DNA from: Reyranella sp. | GTDB taxonomy: Bacteria; Pseudomonadota; Alphaproteobacteria; Reyranellales; Reyranellaceae | DNA length: 64,000 nt | Direction: 5' to 3' | Assembly: GCF_004297265.1 (NCBI RefSeq) | Contig: NZ_SCUT01000059.1 | Coordinates: 62,001-126,000, forward strand | Part shown: one piece after another, positions 14,722-26,805 of the stretch | Layout of the letters: each line of letters opens with the position of its first letter | Position numbering within the stretch: position 1 is the stretch's first letter | The notes under the pieces: model-generated | Told to the model about the DNA's origin: nothing | Database searches by the model: none | What the model saw: only the letters and a program-made list of their open reading frames with translations | Position numbers and translations under genes: made by a program

Positions 14722-16044
14722 TCAGGATGACGCGGTGGCCGGCCGCGGCAAGCCGAAATTGTCGCGCAGCGTGGCGCCTTCATAGCGGGTGCGGAAGAGC
14801 CCGCGCTTCTGGAGGATGGGCACCACCTCGGCCACGAACACGTCGAGCATCGAGGGCAGCAGGGGTGGCATGAGGTTGAAACCGTCGGCGGCGCCGTCGT
14901 CGAACCAGTCTTCGATGAGATCGGCGATCTGTTCGGGCGTGCCTGCCGTGGTGTAGTGGCCGCGGGCGCCCGCCAGGTAGGCGAGCAGCTGGCGCAGCGT
15001 GAACTTCTCGCGACGGACGAGGCCCACGATCACCTCGGTGCGGCTGCGCGCGGCCTGGACCGTGCCGGGATCGGGAAAGTCCTCCGCCGTCAGCGGCCTG
15101 TCGAGCGGCAGGTGCGAGAAATCATGCCCGCCGAATCGGCCGCTCAAGCGCTTGCGCCCGACTTCCGGATCGGTGAGGTCGTTCAGGTCTTTCGCAAGGC
15201 GCTTCGCTTCGGCTTCGGTCGAGGCGATCACCGGGCTGAGGCCGGGCAGGATCAGGACCTGTTCGGGAGGACGTCCCTCCGCGGCCGCCAGCCTCTTGAG
15301 ATCGGCGTAGAATTCCTGCGCGGTGCTCTTCTCCATCTGGGCGGTGAACACCGCCTCGGCATGACGCGCGGCGAAGCGGCGGCCGGTGTCGGACGAACCC
15401 GCCTGCACGAAGACCGGCCGCCCCTGCGGGCCGCGCGGCATGTTGAGCGGGCCGGCGACGCTATAGTACTTGCCCTCATGGTTGATCGGCCGGATGCGAT
15501 CGGCGCGCGCATAGTGGCCGCTCGAGCGGTCGTCGAGTACGGCGTCGTCGGCCCAGCTGTCCCACAGCGCCTTCGCGACCTGCACGAACTCCTCGCCGCG
15601 CTCGTAGCGCTCGTCGTGGCTCACCAGGCCCGTGCCGCCGAAGTTGCGGGCCGCGGGGGCGAGCCACGAGGTCACGATGTTCCAGCCGACCCTGCCGCCG
15701 CTGATATGGTCCAGAGAGCCGAATTGCCGCGCGAGGTTGAACGGCTCCGAATAGGTGGTCGAGGCCGTGGCGATGAGGCCGATGCACTGCGTCGAGCCGG
15801 CGATGGCGGCCAGTGCCGTGATCGGCTCCAGCCAGGTGCTGGCGGCATGCGCCACGGTGTCGGCCAAGGCGAGCTGGTCGGCCAGGAAGATCGAGTCGAA
15901 GAGGCCGGCCTCGGCGCGGCGGGCGAGGTCGCGGAAATACTCGATGTCGGTCAGCGGCAGGGCTGAGGAGTCGGGATGCCGCCACGAGGCCTCGTGGTGG
16001 CCACGGCTCTGGATGAAGAGATTGAGGTGGAGCTGTCGCTGCAT
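14722..16044 (-). CDS. NtaA/SnaA/DszA-family FMN-dependent monooxygenase
   Basis: A 440-residue luciferase-like flavin monooxygenase. It has the group's signatures: N-terminal 'LHLNLFIQSRGHHEASWRHP', 'GLFDSIFLADQLAL', 'EPFNLARQFGSLDHISGGR' and 'GWNIVTSW', then 'YYSVAGPLNMPRGPQGRPV'. These enzymes use FMNH2 from a separate reductase to oxidise xenobiotic or natural amines and sulfur compounds (nitrilotriacetate, EDTA, dibenzothiophene sulfone). No reductase is adjacent. The ATG at 16044 follows GAGGGG, four bases after the exporter stop, so it is in the same transcript as the exporter and Bug receptor. Confidence 0.92.
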   Translation of the reverse strand: MQRQLHLNLFIQSRGHHEASWRHPDSSALPLTDIEYFRDLARRAEAGLFDSIFLADQLALADTVAHAASTWLEPITALAAIAGSTQCIGLIATASTTYSEPFNLARQFGSLDHISGGRVGWNIVTSWLAPAARNFGGTGLVSHDERYERGEEFVQVAKALWDSWADDAVLDDRSSGHYARADRIRPINHEGKYYSVAGPLNMPRGPQGRPVFVQAGSSDTGRRFAARHAEAVFTAQMEKSTAQEFYADLKRLAAAEGRPPEQVLILPGLSPVIASTEAEAKRLAKDLNDLTDPEVGRKRLSGRFGGHDFSHLPLDRPLTAEDFPDPGTVQAARSRTEVIVGLVRREKFTLRQLLAYLAGARGHYTTAGTPEQIADLIEDWFDDGAADGFNLMPPLLPSMLDVFVAEVVPILQKRGLFRTRYEGATLRDNFGLPRPATASS

Positions 16045-16048
16045 CCCC

Positions 16049-19630
<3,582 letters not shown>

Positions 19631-19668
19631 GAGGCGATGCTAGGGCGAACACCCGTATTCGTCAGTCC

Positions 19669-19700
19669 ACAATTCGGAAAGGCGCCTGTACAATTCTGAA
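19669..19700. promoter_or_regulatory. Two direct repeats in the LysR/ABC intergenic region
   Basis: ACAATTCGGAA at 19669-19679 and ACAATTCTGAA at 19690-19700 are spaced by 21 bases, two helical turns. They lie in the 71-base gap between the divergent exporter and LysR genes, the second copy ending one base before the LysR ATG. A LysR-type dimer pair bound on one face would repress its own gene. This is inferred from position and spacing. Confidence 0.5.
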
Positions 19701-19701
19701 C

Positions 19702-20589
19702 ATGGACAAGAACTGGGACGATCTCCGCATCTTCCTCGCCCTGGCGCGCGGCGGCACGCTGACGATGGCGGCGAAGGCGCTGGGCGTCAGCCACCCGACG
19801 GTCTCGCGCCGCGTGCAGGCGCTGGAGAAGCAGATCGGCGCGCGCCTGTTCGACCGTCTGCCCGACCGCTTCGTGCCCACCGGTGCGGGCGAGGAGCTGC
19901 TGGCCGATACCGAGGCGATGGAGAAGGCGGCGCAGTCGATCCATCGCCGCAGCGCCGGCCTCAGCGACACGGTGAGCGGCACGGTGCGCCTGTCGGCGGA
20001 GGAGGCCACGGCGGCGCTGATCGCCCGCTACTCGGCCGAGCTTCGGAGCAAGTTGCGCCAGATCGAGTTCGAGGTCGTCTCGAGCCATACGCTGGCCAAC
20101 CTGTCGCGCCGCGAGGCCGACCTCCTGATCCGCGAGCAGGTGCCCGAGCTGGGCGGCATCGTCGCCCGCAAGCTGGGACGGCTGGCCTACGCGGTCTATG
20201 CCGCGCGCGATTTTCCGGTGAAGAAGTCCTCACCGGCCGCGTTGGCAGCGCTGCCATGGGTGGGCTTCGACGACGACCATCTCCGCATGCAGGGTCAGAG
20301 CTGGCTGCTGGCCCTTCGCGGCGGCCGTCGTCCCGAGATCCGCGGCAACAACTGGCTGGTGCTGCACGAGGCCGCCCGCACCGGCGCCGGCCTCGCGGTT
20401 CTGCCCTGTCATCTCGCCGATCCCGATCCGCTTCTGCGCCGGATCGGCGGCATCATCCCCGACGTCTTCGCCGACCAGTGGCTGCTGGTCCATCGGGACC
20501 TCAGGGCGCTACCGCGCGTGCGTGCCGTCATGGACGCAGTGATCGACCTCTTCCAACGCGAGCGGCCTCTGCTCGAAGGAAGGTCATGA
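19702..20589 (+). CDS. LysR-family transcriptional regulator
   Basis: A 295-residue regulator: N-terminal winged helix-turn-helix (residues 1-60) with 'DDLRIFLALARGGTLTMAAK' and 'VSHPTVSRRVQALE', linker helix, then a type-2 periplasmic-fold effector domain (about 90-290). It belongs to the shorter 'RRxxxLE' group that often regulates a divergent neighbour. The ATG at 19702 lies 71 bases from the exporter start, and two direct repeats lie between them. It likely controls the exporter-monooxygenase-receptor operon. Confidence 0.92.
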   Translation: MDKNWDDLRIFLALARGGTLTMAAKALGVSHPTVSRRVQALEKQIGARLFDRLPDRFVPTGAGEELLADTEAMEKAAQSIHRRSAGLSDTVSGTVRLSAEEATAALIARYSAELRSKLRQIEFEVVSSHTLANLSRREADLLIREQVPELGGIVARKLGRLAYAVYAARDFPVKKSSPAALAALPWVGFDDDHLRMQGQSWLLALRGGRRPEIRGNNWLVLHEAARTGAGLAVLPCHLADPDPLLRRIGGIIPDVFADQWLLVHRDLRALPRVRAVMDAVIDLFQRERPLLEGRS

Positions 20590-20590
20590 C

Positions 20591-20620
20591 GCTGGGGGCG
20601 CGCAGTGGCGCGCCCCCAGC
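20591..20620. repeat. GC-rich intergenic hairpin (family C, copy 1)
   Basis: Perfect 13-bp stem GCTGGGGGCGCGC with its complement, loop AGTG, starting two bases after the LysR stop. It shares AGTGGCGCGC with hairpins at 23149 and 27704. No T-tract follows. Confidence 0.75.
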
Positions 20621-20659
20621 GACGTATGCTTTTGGCAACGAGTACCGGGAGAAAACGTC

Positions 20660-21919
20660 ATGAAAAGGGTTGCTGTAGCTGCTGTCGGGTTCGCCTTGCT
20701 TGTAACGGCTGGATCGGCAAATGCCCAGGAGTGGGTGTTGCCGATGGCGGCGAAGCCTGAGGATGTCGGGCTTTCCTCCACTCAGTTGAAGCGACTCGAA
20801 GCGGTGACGCAGAAGCACGTCGACGATGGCCTCGTGCCGGGCGCGGTCATGCTCGTGGCGCGGCGCGGCAAGGTCGCCTGGGTGTCGACGCTCGGCAAGC
20901 GCGATCCGGCGGCGTCGCCCGATCCGATGAAGGCCGATTCGATCTTCCGCATCTATTCGATGACCAAGCCGATCGTCAGTGTCGCGGTCATGCAGATGGT
21001 GGAGGAGGGGCGCCTGCAGGTCGGCGACCCGGTGTCCAAGTTCCTCCCCGAGATCGGCAAGATGAAGGTCGCGCAGGAGAAGGTCGGCGCCGACGGCACG
21101 CACTCGCTGTTGCTGTCCGATGCGGAGCGGCCGATGACGGTGCAGGACCTGCTGCGGCACACGTCCGGCCTGATCTACGGTGGCCGCGGCTCATCGCTGG
21201 TGAACCAGGCCTACGTCGCTGCCAAGATCGGCGACCGGTCGATGAGCAACCAGGAGCTCGTCACCAGACTCTCGACCCTGCCGCTGCGCTTCTCGCCCGG
21301 CGCACGGTGGGAGTATGGCGTCTCGACCGACGTGCTGGGGCGCCTCGTCGAGGTGATCGACGGCAAGTCTCTGGGCGAGTCGCTGTCGGAACGCGTCTTC
21401 AAGCCGCTCGGCATGGTCGATACGCAGTTCCAGGTTCCGGCCGCCAAGGTCGCGCGAGCCGCCCAGCCCGGGCCGCGACCCGGTGGTCAGCCGATGACGC
21501 CGCGTTTCAAGGTCGATGACGGCGCGAAGTACGAATCCGGCGGCGGTGGGCTCACCTCCACGATGGCGGACTACCTGCGCTTTGCCGCCATGCTGGCCAA
21601 CGGCGGGGAGCTGAATGGCAAGCGCCTGATCGGCAAGCAGACCCTGGCCTTCATGACGGCCGACCATACCGGCGCGCGGCCGGGTCGCCCACCGGGCCTG
21701 GGCTTTGGCCTGGGCTTCGAAGTCAGGACGATGACCGGCGAGGCGGCCCTGCCGGGCTCGGTCGGAGAATATGGTTGGGCCGGCAATGCCGGGACGCTCT
21801 TCTGGGTCGACCCGAAGAACGAACTGACGGCAATTTACATGGTGCAGGTGAGCGATCCCGACCGGGTGGCGCTGCGGAATCAATTCCGCACGATGGTGCA
21901 AGCCGCGATCATGGATTAG
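20660..21919 (+). CDS. Secreted serine hydrolase of the class C beta-lactamase/EstB family
   Basis: A 419-residue exported enzyme with a Sec signal (residues 1-22, ending SANAQ). Active-site motifs of the penicillin-binding fold are present: 'SMTK' (SxxK) in 'IYSMTKPIVSVAVMQ', 'EYGVS' as the YxN-like motif (Y-x-S), and the helix 'QDLLRHTSGL' typical of EstB-like enzymes. The third motif lies near 'GWAGNAG'. The YxS in place of YxN points to an esterase or D-aminopeptidase type rather than a resistance beta-lactamase. GGAG precedes the ATG. It reads toward the Liv-type receptor 30 bases downstream. Confidence 0.88.
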   Translation: MKRVAVAAVGFALLVTAGSANAQEWVLPMAAKPEDVGLSSTQLKRLEAVTQKHVDDGLVPGAVMLVARRGKVAWVSTLGKRDPAASPDPMKADSIFRIYSMTKPIVSVAVMQMVEEGRLQVGDPVSKFLPEIGKMKVAQEKVGADGTHSLLLSDAERPMTVQDLLRHTSGLIYGGRGSSLVNQAYVAAKIGDRSMSNQELVTRLSTLPLRFSPGARWEYGVSTDVLGRLVEVIDGKSLGESLSERVFKPLGMVDTQFQVPAAKVARAAQPGPRPGGQPMTPRFKVDDGAKYESGGGGLTSTMADYLRFAAMLANGGELNGKRLIGKQTLAFMTADHTGARPGRPPGLGFGLGFEVRTMTGEAALPGSVGEYGWAGNAGTLFWVDPKNELTAIYMVQVSDPDRVALRNQFRTMVQAAIMD

Positions 21920-21949
21920 AAGGACCTCCTCCAGGGAGGGAGATAGTTC

Positions 21950-23140
21950 ATGATCCGTCGTTCGTTTCTGGCATTGTCCGGCCTGCTTCTGGCCGGCCCG
22001 GCCGCGGCCCAGCAGCCGCCGCTCAAGGTGGCGCTGATCTACAGCAAGACCGGTCCGCTCGAAGCCTATGCGCGGCAGACCGAGGCCGGCTTCATGCTGG
22101 GCCTGGAATACGCCACCAAGGGCACGATGGAAGTCGATGGCCGCAAGATCCAGGTCATCCTGAAGGACGACCAGTTCAAGCCGGACCTGGCCAAGGCCGC
22201 GCTGGAACAGGCCTATGGCGACGACAAGGTCGACATTGCCGTCGGCACCACCGGTTCGGCGGGCGCGCTCGCCATGCTGCCGGTTGCCGAGGAATACAAG
22301 AAGCTGCTGATCGTCGAGCCCGCCGTGGCCGACCAGATCACCGGCGAAAAGTGGAACCGCTACATCTTCCGCACCGGGCGCAACTCGACCCAGGACGCGC
22401 TGGCTTCCGCCGCGACCCTGAAGGACGAGAACATCAGCATCGCCACGCTGGCCCAGGACTATGCCTTCGGCAAGGACGGCGTCGCAGCGGTGAAGGCCGC
22501 CCTCGCCGCCGTCGGCTCCAAGGCCAAGATCGTGCACGAGGAATATGCCCCGCAGGCGACGACCGATTTCACCGCCTCGGCGCAGCGCATCTTCGACGCG
22601 CTGAAGGACAAGCCCGGCCGTAAGGTGGTGGTCGTGGTGTGGGCCGGCGCCCATCCGCTGCCGAAGCTGATGGACCTCAAGCCCGAGCGCTTCGGCATCG
22701 AGATGGCGCCGGGCGGCAACCTCTTGCCGGTGATGGCCGGCTGGAAGCAGTTCCCCGGCCTCGAGGGCGCGATCTACTACTACTGGGGCTTCCCCAAGAA
22801 CCCGGTGAACGACTGGCTGGTCGCCGAATACAAGAAGAAGAACAACGGCGTGCCGCCGGACTTCTTCGTGGCGGGCGGCATGAGCGCCGCCATCGCGCTG
22901 GTCGAGGCGGTGAAGAAGGCCAAGTCCACCGACAGCGAGAAGCTGATCGCGGCGATGGAGGGCATGAGCTTCGAGACGCCCAAGGGCACGATGACCTTCC
23001 GCAAGGAAGACCACCAGGCCCTGCAGGAGATGTATCACTGGCGCATGAAGAAGGACGCGCCGGACAATGTCGACCTGCTCGAACTGGTGCGCGTGATCCC
23101 GGCGAGCGAGATGACGCTGCCGATCAAGAACAAGCGTTAA
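21950..23140 (+). CDS. Liv-type ABC transporter substrate-binding protein
   Basis: A 396-residue periplasmic receptor (Peripla_BP_6). Signal peptide 'MIRRSFLALSGLLLAGPAAA', with the paired Arg and FL of Tat substrates. The mature domain starts 'PLKVALIYSKTGPLEAYARQ', the standard opening strand-loop of Leu/Ile/Val-type receptors, and 'VDIAVGTTGSAGALAMLPVAEE' forms the ligand-cleft region. A GGGAGG ribosome site precedes the ATG. It leads the operon of two ATPases and two permeases that follows. The ligand may be an amino acid, urea or an aromatic acid; not determinable. Confidence 0.92.
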   Translation: MIRRSFLALSGLLLAGPAAAQQPPLKVALIYSKTGPLEAYARQTEAGFMLGLEYATKGTMEVDGRKIQVILKDDQFKPDLAKAALEQAYGDDKVDIAVGTTGSAGALAMLPVAEEYKKLLIVEPAVADQITGEKWNRYIFRTGRNSTQDALASAATLKDENISIATLAQDYAFGKDGVAAVKAALAAVGSKAKIVHEEYAPQATTDFTASAQRIFDALKDKPGRKVVVVVWAGAHPLPKLMDLKPERFGIEMAPGGNLLPVMAGWKQFPGLEGAIYYYWGFPKNPVNDWLVAEYKKKNNGVPPDFFVAGGMSAAIALVEAVKKAKSTDSEKLIAAMEGMSFETPKGTMTFRKEDHQALQEMYHWRMKKDAPDNVDLLELVRVIPASEMTLPIKNKR

Positions 23141-23148
23141 GAGTCATT

Positions 23149-23176
23149 GGAGCGCGCCCCTGGAGTGGCGCGCTCC
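23149..23176. repeat. GC-rich intergenic hairpin (family C, copy 2)
   Basis: GGAGCGCGCC pairs with GGCGCGCTCC (10 bp, 8-base loop). It fills the 37-base gap between the receptor and first ATPase gene and ends one base before the GTG at 23178, so it could tune the receptor-to-ATPase expression ratio. The reverse complement closely matches the copy at 27704 with paired base changes. Confidence 0.75.
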
Positions 23177-23177
23177 T

Positions 23178-23957
23178 GTGAATGCGATGCTCGAGACCAA
23201 AGACCTCACCATCCGCTTCGGCGGACACGCGGCCGTCGACGGGGTGTCGTGCGCCTTCGGCAAGGGCACGCTCACCTCGATCGTGGGCCCGAACGGCGCG
23301 GGCAAGACGACCTACTTCAACCTGATTTCCGGGCAGCTGCCGGCCACCTCCGGCCGGGTCACGCTGAACGGCGAGGACATCACGGGACTCGCGGCGCCGC
23401 GCCGGACGCGGCTCGGCCTGGGGCGTGCCTTCCAGCTCACCAACCTCTTTCCCAACCTCAGCACGCTCGAGAACGTGCGGCTGGCGGTGCAGGTGAAGAG
23501 CGGCAAGGGCTACGACCTGTTCAGCCGGACCCTGACGCATCGCGAGCTGATCGACCGGGCGATGGCGCATCTCGCCGCCGTGTCGCTGGCCGACCGCGCC
23601 CAGGCGATCGCAGCGACCCTGCCGCACGGCGACCAGCGCAAGCTCGAGGTCGCGATCCTGCTGGCGCTCGAGCCCGACGTCTTCATGTTCGACGAGCCGA
23701 CGGCCGGCATGAGCATCGACGAGGTCCCGACGATCCTCGACATCATCGCCGCCATCAAGCAGCGCGGCGACAAGACGATCCTGCTGGTCGAGCACAAGAT
23801 GGACGTGGTGCGCTCGCTCTCCGACCGCATCGTCGTGCTGCATCAGGGCAAGCTGGTGGCCGACGGCAAGCCCGCCGAGGTCATCAATTCCGACATCGTG
23901 CGCGAGGCGTATCTGGGCTCGAGTTCCTCTCCCCCGCTAGGGGGAGAGGCTAGGTGA
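23178..23957 (+). CDS. Liv-type ABC transporter ATP-binding protein (LivG-like)
   Basis: A 259-residue cytoplasmic ATPase. Walker A 'GPNGAGKTT' near residue 38, LivG-type 'GLGRAFQLTNLFPNLSTLENV', and Walker B 'VFMFDEPTAGMS' are present; the signature is the degenerate 'LPHGDQRKLEVA' that is typical of LivG. The start is GTG 23178, with ATG 23187 equally possible; neither has a clear ribosome site because a hairpin precedes. The last dozen codons (SSSSPPLGGEAR) are read from the left arm of a palindromic repeat, so the C-terminus has been altered by it. Confidence 0.92.
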   Translation: MNAMLETKDLTIRFGGHAAVDGVSCAFGKGTLTSIVGPNGAGKTTYFNLISGQLPATSGRVTLNGEDITGLAAPRRTRLGLGRAFQLTNLFPNLSTLENVRLAVQVKSGKGYDLFSRTLTHRELIDRAMAHLAAVSLADRAQAIAATLPHGDQRKLEVAILLALEPDVFMFDEPTAGMSIDEVPTILDIIAAIKQRGDKTILLVEHKMDVVRSLSDRIVVLHQGKLVADGKPAEVINSDIVREAYLGSSSSPPLGGEAR

Positions 23958-24019
23958 GGGGGCGTCGATGATCGTGCGCAACCCCCTCACCCAACCTCTC
24001 CCCCTAGCGGGGGAGAGGA
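23925..24019. repeat. Long palindromic repeat (CTCTCCCCC family) between the two ATPase genes
   Basis: Left arm 23925-23964 and right arm 23980-24019 are 40-base complements with only a few mismatches. Each arm itself contains the small palindrome CCTCTCCCCC-GCTA-GGGGGAGAGG. The left arm encodes the end of the LivG-like protein and its stop. Such sequences are, from memory, common dispersed intergenic repeats in alphaproteobacteria. The strong hairpin may reduce read-through to the next genes. Confidence 0.85.
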
Positions 24020-24034
24020 GGAAGATGGCTGGCA

Positions 24035-24760
24035 ATGGCTGAACCTCTCCTCTCCCTGCGCGGCGTGCAGACCAACATCGGCCGCTACCACATCCTGCAC
24101 GGCGTCGAATTCGACGTGGCCGAGGGCGGTCTCACCATGCTGCTCGGGCGCAACGGGGCCGGGAAGACCACGACCTTGCGCACCATCATGGGCATGTGGC
24201 GGGCGGCGGCGGGCGAGATCCGCTTCGACGGGCGCGACATCACGCATCTGGCCACGCCCGACATCGCGCGGCTGGGGATCGCCTACGTACCGGAGAGCAT
24301 GGCGATCTTCGCCGACCTGACGGTGCAGGAGAACCTCGTGCTGGCCGCGCGGTCGGGGCCGCCGGACCAGAAGCGGCTCGACTGGATCTTTGCGCGCTTC
24401 GAGGCGCTGAAGCGGTTCTGGACCCTGCCGGCGGGACACCTGTCGGGCGGACAGAAGCAGATGCTGGCGGTGGCGCGCGCCATCATCGAGCCGCGCCGAC
24501 TGCTGCTGATCGACGAGCCGACCAAGGGCCTGGCGCCGGCCATCATCGCCAACATGATCGACGCCTTCCGCGAGCTGAAGGACGGCGAGTCGACCCTGCT
24601 GGTGGTCGAACAGAATTTCGCATTCGCCCGTCAGCTGGGCGACACGGTCGCGGTGATGGACGACGGCAGGGTGGCCCACCAGGGAAGCATGGCGGCCTTT
24701 GCCGCGGACTCCGCGCTGCAGCAGCACCTGCTCGGCCTCGGCATGGATACGCACCAATGA
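24035..24760 (+). CDS. Liv-type ABC transporter ATP-binding protein (LivF-like)
   Basis: A 241-residue ATPase with Walker A 'GRNGAGKTT', signature 'LSGGQKQMLAVARA' and Walker B 'LLLIDEPTKGLAP', the last being the LivF hallmark. 'YVPESMAIFADLTVQENL' is also LivF-like. It pairs with the LivG-like ATPase to energise the permease. ATG 24035 is used because the ATG at 24024 hits a stop after five codons. Its stop overlaps the ATG of a six-codon reading frame that leads into the permease gene. Confidence 0.93.
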   Translation: MAEPLLSLRGVQTNIGRYHILHGVEFDVAEGGLTMLLGRNGAGKTTTLRTIMGMWRAAAGEIRFDGRDITHLATPDIARLGIAYVPESMAIFADLTVQENLVLAARSGPPDQKRLDWIFARFEALKRFWTLPAGHLSGGQKQMLAVARAIIEPRRLLLIDEPTKGLAPAIIANMIDAFRELKDGESTLLVVEQNFAFARQLGDTVAVMDDGRVAHQGSMAAFAADSALQQHLLGLGMDTHQ

Positions 24761-24774
24761 AACGCGCCCTATGA
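24757..24774 (+). other. Six-codon linking reading frame (MKRAL-stop)
   Basis: ATG 24757 overlaps the LivF-like stop as ATGA. This frame reads MKRAL then TGA, and that TGA in turn overlaps the ATG 24771 of the permease as ATGA. The octamer ATGAAACG occurs at both starts, 14 bases apart, so it looks like a tiny tandem duplication. It could relay ribosomes from one gene to the next by two successive re-initiations. Confidence 0.45.
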
Positions 24775-25745
24775 AACGTGATTGGCTCCCTCTGCTGCTG
24801 ATCCCGGCGCTGATGATCGGCGCGCTGCCGCTGATCGGCTCGCCGGCGAGCTGGGTGACGCTCACCGTCGCGGGCCTCGCGATGGGGCTGATGATCTTCA
24901 TCATGGCCTCTGGCCTCACGCTCACCTTCGGCCTGATGGACGTGCTGAACTTCGGCCACGGCGCCTTCATCGCGGTGGGTGCCTTCGTGGCCGCCAGCGT
25001 CATGCTGGCGCTGGCGCCGTGGATGACCGCCGATTCGATCTGGCTCAACCTCGCGGCCATCGGCCCCGCCGTGCTGGCGGCCATGGTCGTGAGCGGCGTG
25101 CTGGGGCTTGGCTTCGAGCGGATCATCGTGCGGCCGGTCTACGGCCAGCACCTGAAGCAGATCCTGGTGACGACCGGCGGGCTGATCGTGGCCGAGCAGC
25201 TCCTCAAGGTGATCTGGGGACCGGACCAGATCACGCTCAGCCGGCCGACGGCACTGCGCGGCGCCTTCCTGTTCGGCGACGTGGCGATCGAGAAGTATCG
25301 TGTCCTGGCCGTCGTGGTCGGGCTGGTCGTGTTCGCCGCCCTGGCGCTGACGCTGAACCGCACCCGGCTCGGCCTGCTGATCCGGGCCGGCGTCGAGAAC
25401 GGCGAGATGGTCGAGGCATTGGGCTATCGCATCCGCCGCCTGTTCGTCGGCGTGTTCGTCGTCGGCTCGGCGCTGGCGGGCCTCGGCGGCGCCATGTGGG
25501 GCCTCTACCAGGAGACGGTGACCGCGGCGATCGGCGCCCAGGTCGCCGTGCTGGTGTTCATCGTCATCATCATCGGCGGGCTGGGCTCGGTCGGCGGCTG
25601 CTTCGTCGGCGCTCTCCTGGTGGGACTGACGGCCAACTACATCGGCTTCCTCGCGCCCAAGGTGGCGCTGGGCTCCAACATCCTGCTGATGGCGATGGTC
25701 CTGCTGTGGCGGCCGCAGGGCCTCTACCCCGTGGCGAAGAGGTAG
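24771..25745 (+). CDS. Liv-type ABC transporter permease (LivH-like)
   Basis: A 324-residue inner-membrane permease with eight or so hydrophobic helices. 'LMDVLNFGHGAFIAVGAF' near residue 54 and 'GLGSVGGCFVGALLVG' near 270 are the standard LivH signatures; 'ALGYRIRRLFVGVFVVGSAL' contains the ATPase-coupling loop. The ATG at 24771 follows the six-codon linking frame. It forms the channel with the LivM-like permease encoded four bases downstream. Confidence 0.93.
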   Translation: MKRDWLPLLLIPALMIGALPLIGSPASWVTLTVAGLAMGLMIFIMASGLTLTFGLMDVLNFGHGAFIAVGAFVAASVMLALAPWMTADSIWLNLAAIGPAVLAAMVVSGVLGLGFERIIVRPVYGQHLKQILVTTGGLIVAEQLLKVIWGPDQITLSRPTALRGAFLFGDVAIEKYRVLAVVVGLVVFAALALTLNRTRLGLLIRAGVENGEMVEALGYRIRRLFVGVFVVGSALAGLGGAMWGLYQETVTAAIGAQVAVLVFIVIIIGGLGSVGGCFVGALLVGLTANYIGFLAPKVALGSNILLMAMVLLWRPQGLYPVAKR

Positions 25746-25749
25746 GGCC

Positions 25750-26805
25750 ATGCTGCGCTCGATCCTGTCCGACGACCTGCCGAAGAGCCGCTGGCTGGCG
25801 CTGGCGCTGGTCGCCATCCTGGTCGGACTCGCGGTGGCGCCGTTCCTGTTCCCCGGCGCCAAATCGCTGAACGTCGCGGCCAAGATCTGCGTCTTCATCG
25901 TGCTGGCCGCCTCGTTCGACCTGCTGCTGGGCTATACCGGCATCGTCTCCTTCGCCCACACCATGTTCTTCGGCATCGGCGCCTACGGCGTCGCCATCTC
26001 GCTCACACGCATGGGGGCCGGGTGGGACGCGGTCGCCGTCGGCGTCGTCGCCGGGCTCGTGGTCGCCATCGTGCTGGCCACGGTGATCGGCCTGTTCAGC
26101 CTGCGCGTGCGCACGATCTTCTTCGCGATGATCACGCTGGCGGTCGCCAGCGCCTTCGCGATCCTGGCCTCGCAGCTCTCCGACCTGACGGGCGGCGAGG
26201 ACGGGCTGAACTACCGGCTGCCGGCAGCCCTGCGTGCCTCCTTCTCGTTCGGCGACACGCTGTTCGGGGTCCGCCTCAACGGACGGCTGCTCGACTACTA
26301 CCTCGTCTACGCCGCGTCGCTGGCGCTGATCCTGGTGCTGCTGCGCATCGTGAACTCGCCGTTCGGCAGCGTGCTGATGGCGATCCGCGAGAACCCGTTC
26401 CGGGCCGAGGCGATCGGCTACCGCACCGTGGTCTACCGCACGATCGCGAGCTGCATCGCCGCCGCCACGGCAGCGCTGGCGGGCGCGCTGCTGGCCCTGT
26501 GGTCCAGCCAGACCAATCCCGACACCACGCTGAGCTTCGACATCATGGTCGACATCCTGCTGATGGTGGTGATCGGCGGCATGGGCACGATGTACGGCGC
26601 CGTGATCGGCGCGGTGCTGCTGGTCTTCGCCCAGAACTACCTGCAGGACCTGCTGGCGATCGCCAACAAGGCACTGGCCGGCGTGCCGCTGCTGGCGAAC
26701 CTGTTCCATCCCGACCGCTGGCTGCTGTGGCTGGGCGTGGCCTTCATCCTCTGCGTCTACTTCTTCCCGGCGGGCATCGTCGGCCGGCTGCGCCAGAAGC
26801 GCTAG
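25750..26805 (+). CDS. Liv-type ABC transporter permease (LivM-like)
   Basis: The 351-residue partner permease. 'LLLGYTGIVSFAHTMFFGIGAY' region (G-Y-T-G-I-V-S-F-A-H) and 'RENPFRAEAIGY' coupling loop are LivM hallmarks; 'GGMGTMYGAVIGAVLL' closes the core. It completes the set of receptor, two ATPases and two permeases. The last codons overlap the convergent DUF1398 gene by four bases. Confidence 0.93.
   Translation: MLRSILSDDLPKSRWLALALVAILVGLAVAPFLFPGAKSLNVAAKICVFIVLAASFDLLLGYTGIVSFAHTMFFGIGAYGVAISLTRMGAGWDAVAVGVVAGLVVAIVLATVIGLFSLRVRTIFFAMITLAVASAFAILASQLSDLTGGEDGLNYRLPAALRASFSFGDTLFGVRLNGRLLDYYLVYAASLALILVLLRIVNSPFGSVLMAIRENPFRAEAIGYRTVVYRTIASCIAAATAALAGALLALWSSQTNPDTTLSFDIMVDILLMVVIGGMGTMYGAVIGAVLLVFAQNYLQDLLAIANKALAGVPLLANLFHPDRWLLWLGVAFILCVYFFPAGIVGRLRQKR

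Noticed and set aside
20660..21919. Antibiotic-resistance class C beta-lactamase
   Set aside because: It has YxS in place of YxN and EstB-like helices; there is no ampR-type neighbour, so an esterase or peptidase is more likely.
21191..23038. 615-codon minus-strand frame over the serine hydrolase and Liv receptor
   Set aside because: It spans two real genes in antisense and has no recognisable domain.
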